From assembly GCF_025148125.1 (NCBI RefSeq), contig NZ_CP102267.1, positions 1,870,501 to 1,934,500 of the forward strand: DNA of 64,000 nucleotides, given 5' to 3'. Positions 27,046 through 36,349 of this stretch are shown one piece after another. The stretch is from Blautia wexlerae DSM 19850 (GTDB lineage: Bacteria > Bacillota > Clostridia > Lachnospirales > Lachnospiraceae). Each line of letters starts with the position of its first letter. The stretch's first letter is position 1. The notes below the pieces were generated by a model. That model was not told the DNA's origin. It ran no database searches and was given only the letters and a program-made list of their open reading frames with translations. A program made the position numbers and the translations under genes.

Positions 27046-27537
27046 GTCTGCGAAGCAAACGATACTCCTTGGGCTTTGCACAAGGAGATTCATATTTATT
27101 GTATTTCGCAGTGTATTACTGGACGCGGAGTGAACAGTAACCAGTAAATAAACAATTTATTGACAAATAACTGACCAGATGTAATAATACCACTCAGAGA
27201 TAGTATTTGGACTCAAAACTATACTCTGGCTGAAATCACTGGAATCTTATATAAAAGCAGCCAGCCGGAATCCGGAAACGGGAACGGAGGGATGTATGTA
27301 ATTTTAAAAGATACGAGCCGGTATTTATGATACAAAAAATCAGATTTCCAATAATCTATGGAATAGTAAAACATATTTTATGTATCAGAAACAGGACTCA
27401 ATATACAGGGAATCAATCAGAAGCGTTTCAGGGTCAAAGTGTATCCTGATGCGCTTTTTTTGCAGATCATAAAGGTATATTTCCTTTTTATGGTGCTGCT
27501 TGACTCTGATTTTTCCCGCAGGAAAGGACTATATAAG
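27046..27537. other. Gap between the island and panD
   Basis: It holds a repeat word (GGAGTGAACAGTAAC, 27126-27140) that recurs in the palindrome at 63.8 kb, a short dead frame (LAEITGILYKSSQPESG, near 27220-27330), and the terminator at 27421-27466. A TTGACA near 27160 may belong to a promoter, but I see no firm start. Confidence 0.45.
27421..27466 (+). terminator. Terminator upstream of panD
   Basis: AGCG-TTTCAGG and CCTGA-TGCGCT arms are followed by seven T residues. It ends 70 bases before the panD start, so it either closes an upstream transcript or acts as a leader terminator for the operon. Confidence 0.65.
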
Positions 27538-27930
27538 ATGACAATAGAAATGTTAAAAGGAAAAATCCACAGAGCAACTGTTATCCAGGCTGAACTGGAT
27601 TATGTGGGAAGCATTACTGTGGATGAAGAACTGCTGGAAGCTGCCGGAATACTGGAATATGAGAAAGTTCAGATTGTAGATGTGAACAATGGCAGTCGAT
27701 TCGAGACATACACAATCTGCGGAAAACGCGGAAGCGGTATGATCTGTCTGAACGGAGCAGCAGCAAGATGTGTAAGCACAGGTGACAAGATTATCATCAT
27801 GGCTTACGCAGGATATGAGCCTGAAGAGGCACGCACTCATAAGCCTGCAGTTGTATTTGTAGATGAAGAGAATAAGATCAGCAGAGTGACCAATTATGAG
27901 AAACATGGTCTGCTGAAAGACATGGCCTGA
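27538..27930 (+). CDS. panD: Aspartate 1-decarboxylase
   Basis: 130 residues from the ATG at 27538 (GGAAAGGA upstream). It makes beta-alanine from aspartate for pantothenate. The self-cleavage site that creates the pyruvoyl group is the Gly-Ser in YVGSITVD (serine 25). [25 protein letters not shown] is the conserved core around the active site. Length is normal. First gene of the panD-panC-transporter operon. Confidence 0.96.
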   Translation: MTIEMLKGKIHRATVIQAELDYVGSITVDEELLEAAGILEYEKVQIVDVNNGSRFETYTICGKRGSGMICLNGAAARCVSTGDKIIIMAYAGYEPEEARTHKPAVVFVDEENKISRVTNYEKHGLLKDMA

Positions 27931-28039
27931 AAACGTTGATATCAGATTAGAGGCTATCATAAGATGAAAGTGAATTCAGAAAAGAGGCTATCTCAAAAAC
28001 TATGATACCGGTCCATTGACCGAGAAAGAGGAGATAACA

Positions 28040-28879
28040 ATGCAGGTAACAAAAACAGTAGAAGAAACAAGAAAACAGATCAAAGCATGGAAAAAAGAAG
28101 GTAAAACTATAGGTCTTGTTCCAACAATGGGATTTCTTCATGAGGGACATGCAAGTCTGATCAAAAAATGCAGAGAACAGAACGACATTGTAGTTGTGTC
28201 TGACTTTGTCAATCCAACACAGTTTGGTCCGACAGAGGATCTTGAGGCATATCCAAGAGATTTCGAACGCGACAGCAAACTCTGTGAAAGTCTTGGCACA
28301 GACCTGATCTTCTGCCCTGAACCTTCTGAAATGTATCATGATCCCCATGCATTTGTAAGTATCGATACATTATCTGAGACACTTTGTGGAAAAACACGTC
28401 CTATCCATTTCAAAGGTGTGTGCACAGTTGTAACCAAGCTGTTCCATATTGTAGCCCCGGACAGAGCATATTTCGGACAGAAGGATGCTCAGCAGCTGGC
28501 CATCATCCGCAAAATGGTCCAGGATCTGAATTTTGATATAGAAATCGTAGGCTGCCCGATTGTCCGTGAAGAGGACGGACTGGCAAAATCCTCCAGAAAT
28601 ACATATTTAAGCGATGAAGAGAGAAAGGCTGCTCTCTGTCTGTCCAGATCCGTAAAACTCGGACAGGAAATCATTCACGCAGGCATTTCCGCAGAAGAAC
28701 TTCTCGGCAAAATGCGTGCAGTGATCGAGGCAGAGCCTCTGGCAAAAATCGATTACGTTTCCATGGTAGATGCACTTACCATGCAGCCTGTGGAAAAAGC
28801 TGATCATAATGTTCTCGTAGCAATGGCTGTCTATATTGGCAAAACAAGACTGATCGATAACTTCAGCTACGAGGTATAA
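28040..28879 (+). CDS. panC: Pantothenate synthetase
   Basis: 279 residues from the ATG at 28040, with GAGGAG seven bases upstream. It joins pantoate and beta-alanine using ATP. The nucleotide-binding HIGH-like motif is TMGFLHEGHASL, followed by FVNPTQFGPTEDLEAYPR, the YFGQKDAQQLAII segment and the KSSRNTYLS loop, all complete. It follows panD in the same direction. Confidence 0.96.
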   Translation: MQVTKTVEETRKQIKAWKKEGKTIGLVPTMGFLHEGHASLIKKCREQNDIVVVSDFVNPTQFGPTEDLEAYPRDFERDSKLCESLGTDLIFCPEPSEMYHDPHAFVSIDTLSETLCGKTRPIHFKGVCTVVTKLFHIVAPDRAYFGQKDAQQLAIIRKMVQDLNFDIEIVGCPIVREEDGLAKSSRNTYLSDEERKAALCLSRSVKLGQEIIHAGISAEELLGKMRAVIEAEPLAKIDYVSMVDALTMQPVEKADHNVLVAMAVYIGKTRLIDNFSYEV

Positions 28880-28882
28880 TAT

Positions 28883-29866
28883 ATGGAAAATATTTTAAAG
28901 AAAATAGGAAAAATCAGCAGTTTTGCATCCAGATATATTGGAATCATCATCATTGCCTTTTCATGCCTTGCCTTTTTCTGGAGGGATGGATTTGCATGGA
29001 TGACAAATTATACATCTGTTTTTCTGGGCGTGATCATGTTTGGTATGGGACTGACCATACGTCTGGAAGACTTCCGGGCAATTTTTTCCAGACCAAAGGA
29101 AGTGATCATTGGCGCAGTTGCACAGTATACGATCATGCCAGTCGTAGCCTGGGTATTGTGTAAAGTTATGAATCTTCCCGCAGATCTGGCTCTGGGTGTG
29201 ATTCTTGTGGGATGCTGTCCTGGTGGAACAGCCAGCAATGTGATCACCTATATTGCAGGCGGTGATGTTGCACTTTCAGTAGGAATGACCATCGTTTCCA
29301 CTCTGGCTGCTCCTGTTATGACTCCATTTCTTGTGTACATTCTGGCAGGTGCCTGGGTGGAAGTATCCTTCTGGGCAATGGTACTTTCTGTTGTAAAAGT
29401 AATTCTGGTTCCTGTACTTCTTGGAATCCTTCTCCGTACACTTGCAGGAGATCATGTAGATAAAGTTTCAGATGTTATGCCATTGATCTCTGTTGTAGCC
29501 ATTGTTATGATCATTGGCGGAATCGTGGCAATTAATGCAGAGAAAATCTTAAGCTGCGGAGTTCTGGTCCTTGGCGTTGTTGCGATCCACAATTTCTGTG
29601 GTATGATGCTTGGGCTCCTTGCAGCAAAAATTTTCCATGTAGAATATACACGGGCAACAGCTATAGCTATTGAAGTGGGCATGCAAAACAGCGGACTGGC
29701 AGTTTCTCTGGCAGCAGCTAACTTTGTAGCCAATCCACTGGCAACTCTTCCAGGTGCTATTTTCAGTGTATGGCATAATATTGCAGGCTCCATCTTTGCA
29801 GGAATCCGCCGTTCCGGCGTAGAAAACAGGACACGCACAGGTGAAAATGGTGTGTCAGCAGCATAA
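28883..29866 (+). CDS. BASS-family transporter, probably for a pantothenate precursor
   Basis: 327 residues with about nine membrane helices. The bile acid:sodium symporter family pattern is clear: FGMGLTIRLEDF, GCCPGGTASNVITYIAGGDVALSV and the late EVGMQNSGLAVSLA. It starts three bases after panC ends, so it shares the operon. The enterobacterial BASS protein PanS carries ketopantoate or pantoate. No panB or panE lies nearby, so import of the missing precursor is a sensible inference. Confidence 0.8.
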   Translation: MENILKKIGKISSFASRYIGIIIIAFSCLAFFWRDGFAWMTNYTSVFLGVIMFGMGLTIRLEDFRAIFSRPKEVIIGAVAQYTIMPVVAWVLCKVMNLPADLALGVILVGCCPGGTASNVITYIAGGDVALSVGMTIVSTLAAPVMTPFLVYILAGAWVEVSFWAMVLSVVKVILVPVLLGILLRTLAGDHVDKVSDVMPLISVVAIVMIIGGIVAINAEKILSCGVLVLGVVAIHNFCGMMLGLLAAKIFHVEYTRATAIAIEVGMQNSGLAVSLAAANFVANPLATLPGAIFSVWHNIAGSIFAGIRRSGVENRTRTGENGVSAA

Positions 29867-29895
29867 ATAACAAGGGAACGTAGAAAACAAAAAAT

Positions 29896-29967
29896 CCCCG
29901 GAATCCTTGGCTTAACAGTGATAAGAAACTAATTTGCTTATCTACTGCCAGCTAACGGATTCCGGGG
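29896..29967 (+). terminator. Operon terminator (CCCCGGAATCC stem)
   Basis: An 11-bp perfect stem with a 50-base loop closes the pan operon. The loop holds a smaller hairpin. The downstream sequence is A-rich, so it may also serve the leftward side. Confidence 0.6.
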
Positions 29968-30035
29968 CAAAAATAACTACTTGAATTTTTTTGCTTTTAT
30001 GACATCTATAATTATCCCTTTGTTTTTTATAAGCT

Positions 30036-30606
30036 TTATTCGCCAACTCTCAATTTCTCAGCATTTTGAACGGAATATCCCATATCATAGGCTTTTTTGA
30101 AAACACTTTGATTTCTGACTAATCCGGCATCCATCACGTTTGCTGCATATATCTTTCCTGCAATCTTGTATTCTTCCAGATGTTCTACAAAACCATCCAG
30201 ATCACCAAGCGGTCTTTCAATGATGTCCTCGCCCAGACTAGCCGATATAATATAGTAAACTTCTTTTTTACCAAGATGCTGCCAGATAGGATAAGTGCGG
30301 TCAATAAAGGTCTTCATCTGGGCACTGATTCCATAAAAATAAACCGGAGTAGCCAGTACAAGTACATCTGCTTTCCGAAACATTCCGAGTATTTCAGCCA
30401 TGTCATCTTTTAATACACAGGTACCGCCATTTCTCATACAGCCGTCGCAGGCTCTGTACCATGTTCACCTGATGTCCTTTTGCTTCTGCACCTTTTTTGA
30501 ACTGCTCACAGCTAAACAGTTCTCTGACTGTATTTTCATATACCACACATTTCTCTGCCTTCTTAATCTTTTTGGCATATTTTTTACTGTTAGTAAAGAA
30601 TGTCAT
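30036..30606 (-). pseudogene. NADPH-dependent FMN reductase/flavodoxin-like protein, broken
   Basis: The C-terminal part (30036-30437) has VLVLATPVYFYGISAQMKTFIDRTYPIW, the FMN-binding loop of iron-sulfur flavoprotein-like reductases. The middle (FKKGAEAKGHQVN) is in another frame, shifted near 30445-30455 just where ACDGCMRNGG should be read. The true N-terminal strand with the T-x-S-x-R phosphate loop is replaced by unrelated sequence. Dead by two events. Confidence 0.75.
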
Positions 30607-30692
30607 GGTTCGACCCTATGAAGTACGGCCCTATAAAGTATAGATATTTATCTACAATCTCCCAGTAGCCGCTCTTAGGCGAACCATTCTTC

Positions 30693-31466
30693 TTAATGAC
30701 AGCTATGGCTTACGCATCCATGCTCGCCACATGTATGTCCTTCCCCGTGGTTGTGCTCGTGATGAGAACACTTCACATTTGGATTATACGCAAGTGTTTC
30801 ATTGATAAAGGCTTCTACCGCTTCATCTGCATCTCCGGAAACTCCTCCGAAAAGCTTAATACCGGCTGCCGCTAAAGCTGTCTGTGCGCCCCCTCCGATT
30901 CCGCCACAGATCAAAACATCTGCATTCAATGCATTAAGAACTCCTGCCAATGCGCCATGTCCGCTTCCGTTGGTATCTACTACCTCTGAATGTACCACTT
31001 TCCCTTCTTCTACATCATAAATCTTAAATGTTTCTGTGTGTCCAAAGTGCTGGAAAATCTGTCCGTTTTCATATGTTACTGCTATTCTCATAATACCTTC
31101 TCCTTTTTCCACTGCATATTTTTGATAAAGCTCCTGCTTGTAACATCCTCCAAGGTTGCAGTCGCTACTTTGACCATCGCAGATTCTGAAATCCCCGCCC
31201 TCAATTCTAAGCGGATGTCCATCAATAAGTGCATCTGCTATTTTCTTCCTGGCAATCTCGTAAATTCGTTGAACTGTTGTTCTTGCGATCTGCATAGATA
31301 CTGCACACTGCTCCTGACTGTAACCTTTCTTGTCCAAAAGACGAATTGTTTCATACTCATCTACCGTCAGAATAATGGGGGCTTTTTTCTCCGTATCATC
31401 TGCCGGAAGAAATTCTAAAACATTGGGAAAATGGCAGACTTTTCTGCATTTTATTGGTCTTGGCAT
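30693..31466 (-). CDS. DUF134 domain fused to a NifX/NafY-like iron-molybdenum cofactor domain
   Basis: 257 residues. Residues 1-95 are DUF134: MPRPIKCRKVCHFP, then a sigma-70 region 4-like helix-turn-helix (YETIRLLDKKGYSQEQCAVSMQIARTT). From about residue 125 (MRIAVTYENGQIFQHFGHTETF) a dinitrogenase cofactor-binding domain begins, with the ICGGIGGGAQTAL loop. The tail is a metal-rich HHEHNHGEGHTCGEHGCVSHSCH segment. The fusion is common in anaerobes. It is probably a metal- or redox-responsive regulator rather than a nitrogenase protein, since no nif gene is present. Confidence 0.85.
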   Translation of the reverse strand: MPRPIKCRKVCHFPNVLEFLPADDTEKKAPIILTVDEYETIRLLDKKGYSQEQCAVSMQIARTTVQRIYEIARKKIADALIDGHPLRIEGGDFRICDGQSSDCNLGGCYKQELYQKYAVEKGEGIMRIAVTYENGQIFQHFGHTETFKIYDVEEGKVVHSEVVDTNGSGHGALAGVLNALNADVLICGGIGGGAQTALAAAGIKLFGGVSGDADEAVEAFINETLAYNPNVKCSHHEHNHGEGHTCGEHGCVSHSCH

Positions 31467-31535
31467 AAACTGCTCCTTTCTTGTTATAATATAATAGTTC
31501 TATAAAGGGCATATGTCAATAACATTTTTGACATA

Positions 31536-31770
31536 TGCCTTTTTAACCAAATCAAGTAAGTCCCCTGCTTCAATTGCGAAGAGCAAACGGGCATCGGAGA
31601 GACTTCTGGAAAGCAGTACGAAATATCTTGAAGAGAAGCTGAAACTCACAGTCAACAGAGAGAAGCTTAATGAGATACTGACTGGTTATCTCCATTACTA
31701 TGGCATCACTGACAATTCAGAGAGAATTACAGCATTTCGTTATAATGTTATGAAAAGCTACAATTTTAAA
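31536..31770 (+). pseudogene. Relic of a group II intron reverse transcriptase
   Basis: KSPASIAKSKRASERLLESSTKYLEEKLKL followed by TVNREK is the thumb/maturase-side sequence of intron-encoded LtrA proteins. It then jumps to TGYLHYYGITDNSERI, from the far C terminus, so an internal deletion has occurred. Neither the YADD region nor intron domain V is visible. The end (31698-31764) is repeated at 38531-38597. Confidence 0.65.
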
Positions 31771-31772
31771 TA

Positions 31773-33341
31773 TCAGGGGAGATCGAGGTCTCTTATCTTC
31801 AAATATTCCACAAGCTTAAAAGACATTCTCAACAGAAACTCTGTCATGGGATCGTTTAAATCGGCTTTACCTATTTCAATGATTTTTTCCATTCGATAAG
31901 CCAGCGAATTCCTGTGAATACACAAAATGTTAGCTGTTTCCTTATTGTTATGGAAACACTGTAGATATACCTCAAGTGTATGGTAAAGTTCATTTCCCGT
32001 TCTCTGGTCATATTTATTCAGTCTGTAAAGGGCAGGGTGGATATAATCTGCAAGTTTTTCTGGTTCTTTGATCTTGTTCATCATTTCGTAGAACTCAATT
32101 TCAGAATACCGATGAATTTGATGCTCCATCGGATACCTTTGATCCCATGATATTTCCTTCTTAAGGTTATCAGGGATTCTGTGATTCCATTCAAGAACTG
32201 TCCGCGCCTGCTGATAAGCTCTGTAAAATTCATCCATTTTTGAAAAAACCAGGGAGATTCCTACATCCAGATGATACTCTGCCATCGTTTTAAGCATTAT
32301 TTTTTGAGTATCTACAAATATAACAGAACTCTGATCTGGTACAAGAAGGACTAGTGCATTGTCGTGGACAGTCATATATGCTTCCGGAAAGATATGTCGG
32401 ATCACAGGATAAAGCTGCTGCTTTAATTTATTTTCCTTCAAAAATGTCTTCGGTTGGATACAAAGTGCATACATTGCATCAGATACTCGAAGATGAGAAA
32501 TGGAATCTGCCAATATATCAGCCGGAGTTCCAATCAGCAGGGCTTCAAGAAGCTGCTGGTCCGCACTGGTGTACTGAAACAGTTCAGGATGATAATGTCC
32601 AACTACAGAGCTGATTGCCCGGCTTACATCACTCATAGCTGCTAAGTGTTCTGCGGTAAAAGGGATATTGTTTTCTATCATCAGAACAAAACCAACCTGA
32701 ACACCGTTTAAAAACACTTTCGAACTACATTTACGATATGGTGATTCCGGGCAAGATACTTCAACAGCCTCAATGCTGGCTGAAGCCCCCTGGACAGCTT
32801 CCAATGACATTACATTTTTAATGAAATCGTATGTACAATATCCACGTTCAATATTCTTTTTCCATAATTTATCCGTAACCGGAATTGATGTAGAATATGA
32901 CAGGATACGGAATTTCTTGTCACAAAATACCAAGGAATATCCTAATTTGATGGATGCAGAGTTAATCACTTCATCCAGGCTATGGGAAGAGTGGCCTTTT
33001 TGAACCAGTTCTTCATATAAACTAACCTGTTCATGTGTCTGAAGAAACTGTTTTGCTGCATTAAAAACTGCAAAAAGCTCTTTTGCCTGTACTGTTGCAC
33101 GATCCGTACAGGAATAAGGAAAAAGATAGTTTTCTCCACGAACAAGGATACATTGAGAAGGCTGCATATCAGGAGACAAAACATTGGGATAACCAAAATA
33201 GACAATATCTGTGGCGTATCTTGTTTGAGTGCCATCCAGCAGCTCTACATCTCGTATTTCATGAAGATCAGTAGAACAATTTAGTATTATGTTAAAATTT
33301 TTTTCATTTTTTAAATAATCAATAAGATCGGAAAACAGCAT
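31773..33341 (-). CDS. PucR/CdaR-family transcriptional regulator
   Basis: 522 residues from the ATG at 33341, the one that lies seven bases after AGGAG; the ATG six bases upstream is too close to the site. A purine-catabolism regulator-like N-terminal domain and a GGDEF-like central part lead to the C-terminal helix-turn-helix of the PucR type (LYHTLEVYLQCFHNNKETANILCIHRNSLAYRMEKI). It reads divergently from the flavin-reductase gene at 33526 and is the obvious candidate to control it. The last codons overlap intron relic sequence but the HTH is complete. Confidence 0.88.
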   Translation of the reverse strand: MLFSDLIDYLKNEKNFNIILNCSTDLHEIRDVELLDGTQTRYATDIVYFGYPNVLSPDMQPSQCILVRGENYLFPYSCTDRATVQAKELFAVFNAAKQFLQTHEQVSLYEELVQKGHSSHSLDEVINSASIKLGYSLVFCDKKFRILSYSTSIPVTDKLWKKNIERGYCTYDFIKNVMSLEAVQGASASIEAVEVSCPESPYRKCSSKVFLNGVQVGFVLMIENNIPFTAEHLAAMSDVSRAISSVVGHYHPELFQYTSADQQLLEALLIGTPADILADSISHLRVSDAMYALCIQPKTFLKENKLKQQLYPVIRHIFPEAYMTVHDNALVLLVPDQSSVIFVDTQKIMLKTMAEYHLDVGISLVFSKMDEFYRAYQQARTVLEWNHRIPDNLKKEISWDQRYPMEHQIHRYSEIEFYEMMNKIKEPEKLADYIHPALYRLNKYDQRTGNELYHTLEVYLQCFHNNKETANILCIHRNSLAYRMEKIIEIGKADLNDPMTEFLLRMSFKLVEYLKIRDLDLP

Positions 33342-33366
33342 TTTCATACTCCTCTTTACAATTCTT

Positions 33367-33422
33367 TGTGCATAATGCACAGTGTTTTGCTGATTATTAT
33401 TAATTATAGTGCATTGTGCATA
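33367..33422. promoter_or_regulatory. Palindromic operators in the divergent promoter region
   Basis: TGTGCAT-A-ATGCACA (33367-33381) is a perfect inverted repeat. A second related site, GTGCATTGTGCAT (33410-33422), follows 28 bases further on. Both lie between the PucR gene and the reductase gene and share the TGCA core, so they are likely binding sites for the regulator. Confidence 0.6.
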
Positions 33423-33525
33423 AATACACAATGTCTTTTTTATATTTATGCCGTTGCTTTTTTAACAAAGAAAATGTTATTTTTAAGCCATAATAATCAA
33501 GGGACACAAGTAAAGGAGGGTGTAC

Positions 33526-36336
33526 ATGTATCAGGAAATTTTTAAACAGGGAAAAATTGGAAATATTACACTTAAAAACCGACTTGTAATGTCACCGATG
33601 GGTACAAGCCTGGCGGAGATGGATGGGTCTCCATCGGAAGACATGATTGCATTCTATAAGGCACGTGCAATTGGTGGCGCAGCGCTTATTATTCCGGAGA
33701 TTGCAAGGGTAAACGATCTGCATGGTGCAGGGATGATGCGTCAGCTGTCTGTTTCAAAAGACAGACATATCGAAGGTCTTGCAAAGCTTGCAGAAACAGT
33801 ACATAAATATGGGACAAAGATATTCATCCAGCTGCATCACCCTGGACGTGAAACAGTAACTGCTCTTACAGGCGGCCCGGTAGTATCTGCTTCAGCAATA
33901 CCGTGCAAATATCTTCAGCAGGAAACAAGGGCTCTTTCAACAGAAGAAGTAAAAGCTTTGATCCAACAGTTTATCTCAGGTGCTGTACGAGTAAAAAAAG
34001 CGGGTTGCGATGGAGTAGAGCTTCATGCGGCTCATGGGTATCTATTACAACAGTTTCTTTCCCCTTACACAAATAAACGCGAAGATGAGTATGGTGGTTC
34101 CTTTGAAAACAGGCTTCGTATGATCACTGAGATCATAAATGGAATCCGCGTACAGTGTGGACCAGACTTTCCAATCGGTGTCCGTTTAAGCGTGGAAGAA
34201 TTTCTGGATAAGACAGGAGTAACAGAGGATTATATCCATATCCAGGATGGAGTTAAGATTGCAATGGCGCTTGAGAAATGCGGGATTGATTTTATTGATG
34301 TGTCTGTTGGTTTATACGAAACAGGAAGTGTATGTGTAGAGCCGATCTCCTTCCCCCAGGGTTGGAGAAAAGATCTGATCAAGGCTGTAAAAGATCACGT
34401 TTCTATTCCAGTGATAGGAGTTTCCTGCATACGTGAACCACAGGTAGCTGAGAGCTTTTTGAAAGGAGGTATTGTTGATTTTGTCTCCATGGGAAGAAGC
34501 TGGCTCGCAGACGAACAGTGGGGACTCAAGGTACTTGAAGGAAGAGAGAATGAAATTTGTAAATGTATCAATTGTCTGCGCTGCTTTGAGAGCCTGAATG
34601 CATGGATGGGCGCGGGTATTCCGGCGGAATGTGCAGTTAATCCACGTGCATGCCGCGAACGTCTTTATGGAAATGCAGAATATGACACTCAGGAACATAA
34701 GGTAGTAGTTGTTGGTGGCGGTCCATGTGGTATGATCGCTGCTAAAACACTTGCTGAACGCGGCATGAAGGTAACACTGGTTGACCGCCAGAGTGAGCTT
34801 GGAGGTACGATAAACCTTGCAAAGAAGCCTCCTTTCAAAGAACGTATGGGCTGGATTGCTGATTATTATAATGTTGAATTTGAGAAACTTGGAGTTGAAT
34901 TAAAACTTGATATGGAAGCGACTGCGGATAAAATTGCAGAAATGAATCCGGACGCGGTGCTTGTAGCAACAGGTTCTAAATCTGTCATTCCAGGATCTAT
35001 TCCCGGAATAACTGGAGAAAATGTATATACAATCGAAGATATTCTTTCCGGAAAAGCCGGACTGAAGAATAAAAAAGTAATGATCATCGGAGCAGGTGTT
35101 ACGGGACTTGAAACAGCAGAATATCTCTGTTACGAAGGAAATACTGTTGTACTTGCGGATATGCTTGACAAAGTTGCTCCTAATGCAAATCATACAAATG
35201 TTGCAGATGTATGTGGAAGATTGAAAGAATACAATGCCCAGTTCATGATGGCACATGCCCTTAAAGAGATCAAAAAAGATGGAGTTGTTCTTGAAAGATT
35301 GAACGATAAGATAAATGTGGAAGTCGCTGCAGATGCTGTTGTTCTTTCACTTGGTTTCCGCCCGGACAACCATCTTGTTGAAGAATTAAAAGAAAAAGGA
35401 ATCCATGCTCAGGCTATCGGAAATGCTGTGAAAGACGGTACGATTGCTCCTGCATCCAGAAGTGGTTTTGAAGCAGCAAGAAAATTGTTTAAGACATCTG
35501 TCAAAACTCCAAGCTTTATCACCGCTCCGGAGGAAATGCCTAATTTCGGTAAGATCTCTCTTATGAAAAATCAGGAGGGAATATATCTTGCATACCTTAC
35601 CGATCCTGCGGCGGTTGCAAAGGTTCTGCCTGCACCGTTAAAACCATTTTCCGTGCCTGTAGTTACGGTATCTGTGTGCCATGTTAAGGAGCCTACCTTT
35701 GCTGATGATTATTATGAAGCAATCCTTGGTGTTTACTGTACATATGGAACACAGCTTGGATTATATCCAATAGGGCTTGTACTTGGGGGAACTGGTGCAG
35801 AAATGGCAGTTCAGTGTGGACGTGACAATGGATCAATTCCAAAGAAACTGGGATCTGAATTTGTAATCCGTCGAAACAATGATCATGTGACCGCTCAAGT
35901 CTGCCGTCGTGGTACTGAACTTGTAAATATTGATCTCAAGATTGGTGAATATAATAACGCAATGACCGGAATGCTGTATCAGTTCCCAGAAGCCGGTAAA
36001 AAGACATATGGCGGTGGTTTCTACTTCCACCTTGACCGCGAACCGGATAAAGAAGGAAAATCACATTTCCAGAATGGTGCTCTGCTTCAGAATCTCTGTG
36101 AATACAATTACCATTCATGGGAGCCTGGTTTTGCAGCGATTAAATTACAATCGTCCATTGATGATCCATGGGGAGAACTTCCAATCAGAACAGTCATTGG
36201 AGGTGCGTATTCCTCAAATGATCTGATGGTTCATAAACTGAATTTATGTGAAGAGATTGACGCAGATGTTCTGGCACCGTATCTGCTTACCGCACGGTAT
36301 GACAGAACAGCATTCATGGAAACAGGAAGAAGATAA
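33526..36336 (+). CDS. Old-yellow-enzyme-type Fe-S/FMN/FAD reductase fused to an acetoacetate-decarboxylase-like domain
   Basis: 936 residues from the ATG at 33526 (AAAGGAGGG upstream). Residues 1-340 form the FMN barrel (KNRLVMSPMGT, HAAHGYLLQQFLSPYTNKR). The 4Fe-4S cysteines follow in CKCINCLRCF with a later C, then an FAD/NAD part (VVVVGGGPCGMIAAKTLAERG and IGAGVTGLETAEYL). This is the layout of 2,4-dienoyl-CoA reductase and BaiCD/BaiH. From about residue 665 a different domain begins and runs to the end. It matches acetoacetate decarboxylase, including the catalytic-lysine word IPKKLGSEF. Such a fusion is unusual. A reductase that also decarboxylates a beta-keto acid is a possible reading. 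The SDR gene follows 13 bases on. Confidence 0.85.
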   Translation: MYQEIFKQGKIGNITLKNRLVMSPMGTSLAEMDGSPSEDMIAFYKARAIGGAALIIPEIARVNDLHGAGMMRQLSVSKDRHIEGLAKLAETVHKYGTKIFIQLHHPGRETVTALTGGPVVSASAIPCKYLQQETRALSTEEVKALIQQFISGAVRVKKAGCDGVELHAAHGYLLQQFLSPYTNKREDEYGGSFENRLRMITEIINGIRVQCGPDFPIGVRLSVEEFLDKTGVTEDYIHIQDGVKIAMALEKCGIDFIDVSVGLYETGSVCVEPISFPQGWRKDLIKAVKDHVSIPVIGVSCIREPQVAESFLKGGIVDFVSMGRSWLADEQWGLKVLEGRENEICKCINCLRCFESLNAWMGAGIPAECAVNPRACRERLYGNAEYDTQEHKVVVVGGGPCGMIAAKTLAERGMKVTLVDRQSELGGTINLAKKPPFKERMGWIADYYNVEFEKLGVELKLDMEATADKIAEMNPDAVLVATGSKSVIPGSIPGITGENVYTIEDILSGKAGLKNKKVMIIGAGVTGLETAEYLCYEGNTVVLADMLDKVAPNANHTNVADVCGRLKEYNAQFMMAHALKEIKKDGVVLERLNDKINVEVAADAVVLSLGFRPDNHLVEELKEKGIHAQAIGNAVKDGTIAPASRSGFEAARKLFKTSVKTPSFITAPEEMPNFGKISLMKNQEGIYLAYLTDPAAVAKVLPAPLKPFSVPVVTVSVCHVKEPTFADDYYEAILGVYCTYGTQLGLYPIGLVLGGTGAEMAVQCGRDNGSIPKKLGSEFVIRRNNDHVTAQVCRRGTELVNIDLKIGEYNNAMTGMLYQFPEAGKKTYGGGFYFHLDREPDKEGKSHFQNGALLQNLCEYNYHSWEPGFAAIKLQSSIDDPWGELPIRTVIGGAYSSNDLMVHKLNLCEEIDADVLAPYLLTARYDRTAFMETGRR

Positions 36337-36349
36337 GGAGGGCATTGCC

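Noticed and set aside
10086..30622. Shared word GACCCTATGAAGTA at 10090 and about 30609
   Set aside because: Fourteen bases next to the IS4 right end recur near the broken flavin reductase. It may be a remnant of an IS end, but nothing else of the element is there, so I do not call a feature.
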